Positions 6,864 to 7,003 of a stretch of DNA of 7,003 bases are shown piece by piece; positions within the stretch are counted from its first letter, which is position 1; every line of letters starts with the position of its first letter. The stretch lies in NCBI GenBank assembly GCA_016209345.1, contig JACQWH010000040.1, forward strand, positions 1-7,003. The letters run 5' to 3'. This stretch comes from Candidatus Uhrbacteria bacterium. GTDB taxonomy: Bacteria > Patescibacteriota > Patescibacteriia > JACQRZ01. The notes below the pieces were generated by a model, which saw only the letters and a list, made by a program, of their open reading frames with translations, made no database searches and was not told the origin of the DNA. A program made the position numbers and the translations under genes.

Positions 6864-7003
6864 CGGCACCCTGCCCTTTGTTCCGCTCTCTGGAAAGTAT
6901 GCAGCCATCAGATAATTAATTGAGCCGTTGCCGCCAAAATCATGGATCACTTGGTTTGTATCCTGTAAGAACTCGATTGCATCCAAGAGTCCTTCTTCTG
7001 GTA
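6759..7003 (-). CDS. DGR target protein, C-terminal fragment (right copy)
   Basis: This is the mirror-image partner of the left fragment. It reads leftward from the right edge (open frame from 7001) to a TGA at 6759-6761. Its visible residues match the left copy except at 12 codons, which change D/G, R/G, D/V, F/S, R/H, R/Q, F/D, G/F, V/G, G/D, A/G and G/D (left/right). It converges on the ATPase gene, with 101 bp between the two stop codons. It is truncated at its 5' end by the window edge. Identity outside the variable codons is complete, including silent positions, so the two target genes arose by very recent duplication or are kept identical by gene conversion. An assembly artefact duplicating one gene is the main alternative, but one gene cannot easily supply two different variable segments in opposite orientations. 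Confidence 0.78.
   Translation of the reverse strand, partial: PEEGLLDAIEFLQDTNQVIHDFGGNGSINYLMAAYFPESGTKGRVPGLCWGRVSHQADLGWFGPGGRDGDCGGRPVVGES
6766..6791 (-). promoter_or_regulatory. Candidate IMH, GC-rich end of VR2
   Basis: Identical, inverted counterpart of the GC-rich tract at 213-238, immediately 3' of the last variable base (6792) on the minus strand. Its identity to the other copy is expected because it lies in the repeat, so it is not independent conservation. Confidence 0.5.

Larger units (their letters stand above)
6659..7003 (-). repeat. Long inverted repeat, right arm
   Basis: This is the inverted partner of 1-345. It begins at GAGTTACTC (6659-6667), only one base after the ATPase stop codon (TAA 6655-6657), so the duplicated segment abuts the operon end with almost no unique spacer. 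All 16 mismatches with the left arm lie in 6792-6862. Confidence 0.97.

Noticed and set aside
1..7003. Insertion sequence or transposon with 345-bp terminal inverted repeats
   Set aside because: There is no transposase or recombinase. The repeats are 3' ends of coding genes with a clustered, codon-structured mismatch pattern, and no target-site duplication can be seen.

Overview
The window carries the central part of a diversity-generating retroelement (DGR) locus. Three rightward genes form a tight operon: a DGR-type reverse transcriptase (608-1645), a soluble fusion of a transglutaminase-like domain and a von Willebrand factor A (vWA) domain (1653-4337), and a MoxR-like AAA+ ATPase with a coiled-coil N-terminus and an extra C-terminal domain (4348-6657). 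The gaps between genes are 7 and 10 bp. The three-gene block sits between two inverted copies of a 345-bp sequence (1-345 and 6659-7003).

Each repeat copy holds the 3' end of a protein-coding gene that enters from outside the window and reads inward (stops at 243-245 on + and 6759-6761 on -), followed by 100 bp of shared downstream sequence. The copies are identical except for 16 substitutions, all within 142-212 (6792-6862 in the right copy). Fifteen of these fall at codon positions 1 or 2. All 12 affected codons change amino acid, and no adenine is shared between the copies in that interval. This is what two DGR variable repeats (VRs) look like when both have been rewritten from one adenine-containing template. 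At 8 of the 16 sites neither copy has A, so neither copy is the template repeat (TR). I found no TR in the window.

Organism: a bacterium using TGA as a stop codon, with moderate GC. The DGR-type RT and compact gene packing fit Candidate Phyla Radiation (Patescibacteria) genomes, where DGRs are common, but this is inference and no taxonomic marker is present. Perfect identity of the outer 141 bp at both ends suggests the window is a whole assembly contig broken at a repeat (a k-mer-sized overlap).

Working model (inference): the RT diversifies the C-terminal ligand-binding ends of two near-identical target proteins. The co-transcribed MoxR/vWA pair, with a fused transglutaminase-like domain, would be the NTP-driven partner or effector module. 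The longest gene-free stretch is 246-607: 246-345 is the shared 3' flank, and 346-607 is a unique leader with weak hairpins and no recognisable TR, Avd gene or convincing promoter.
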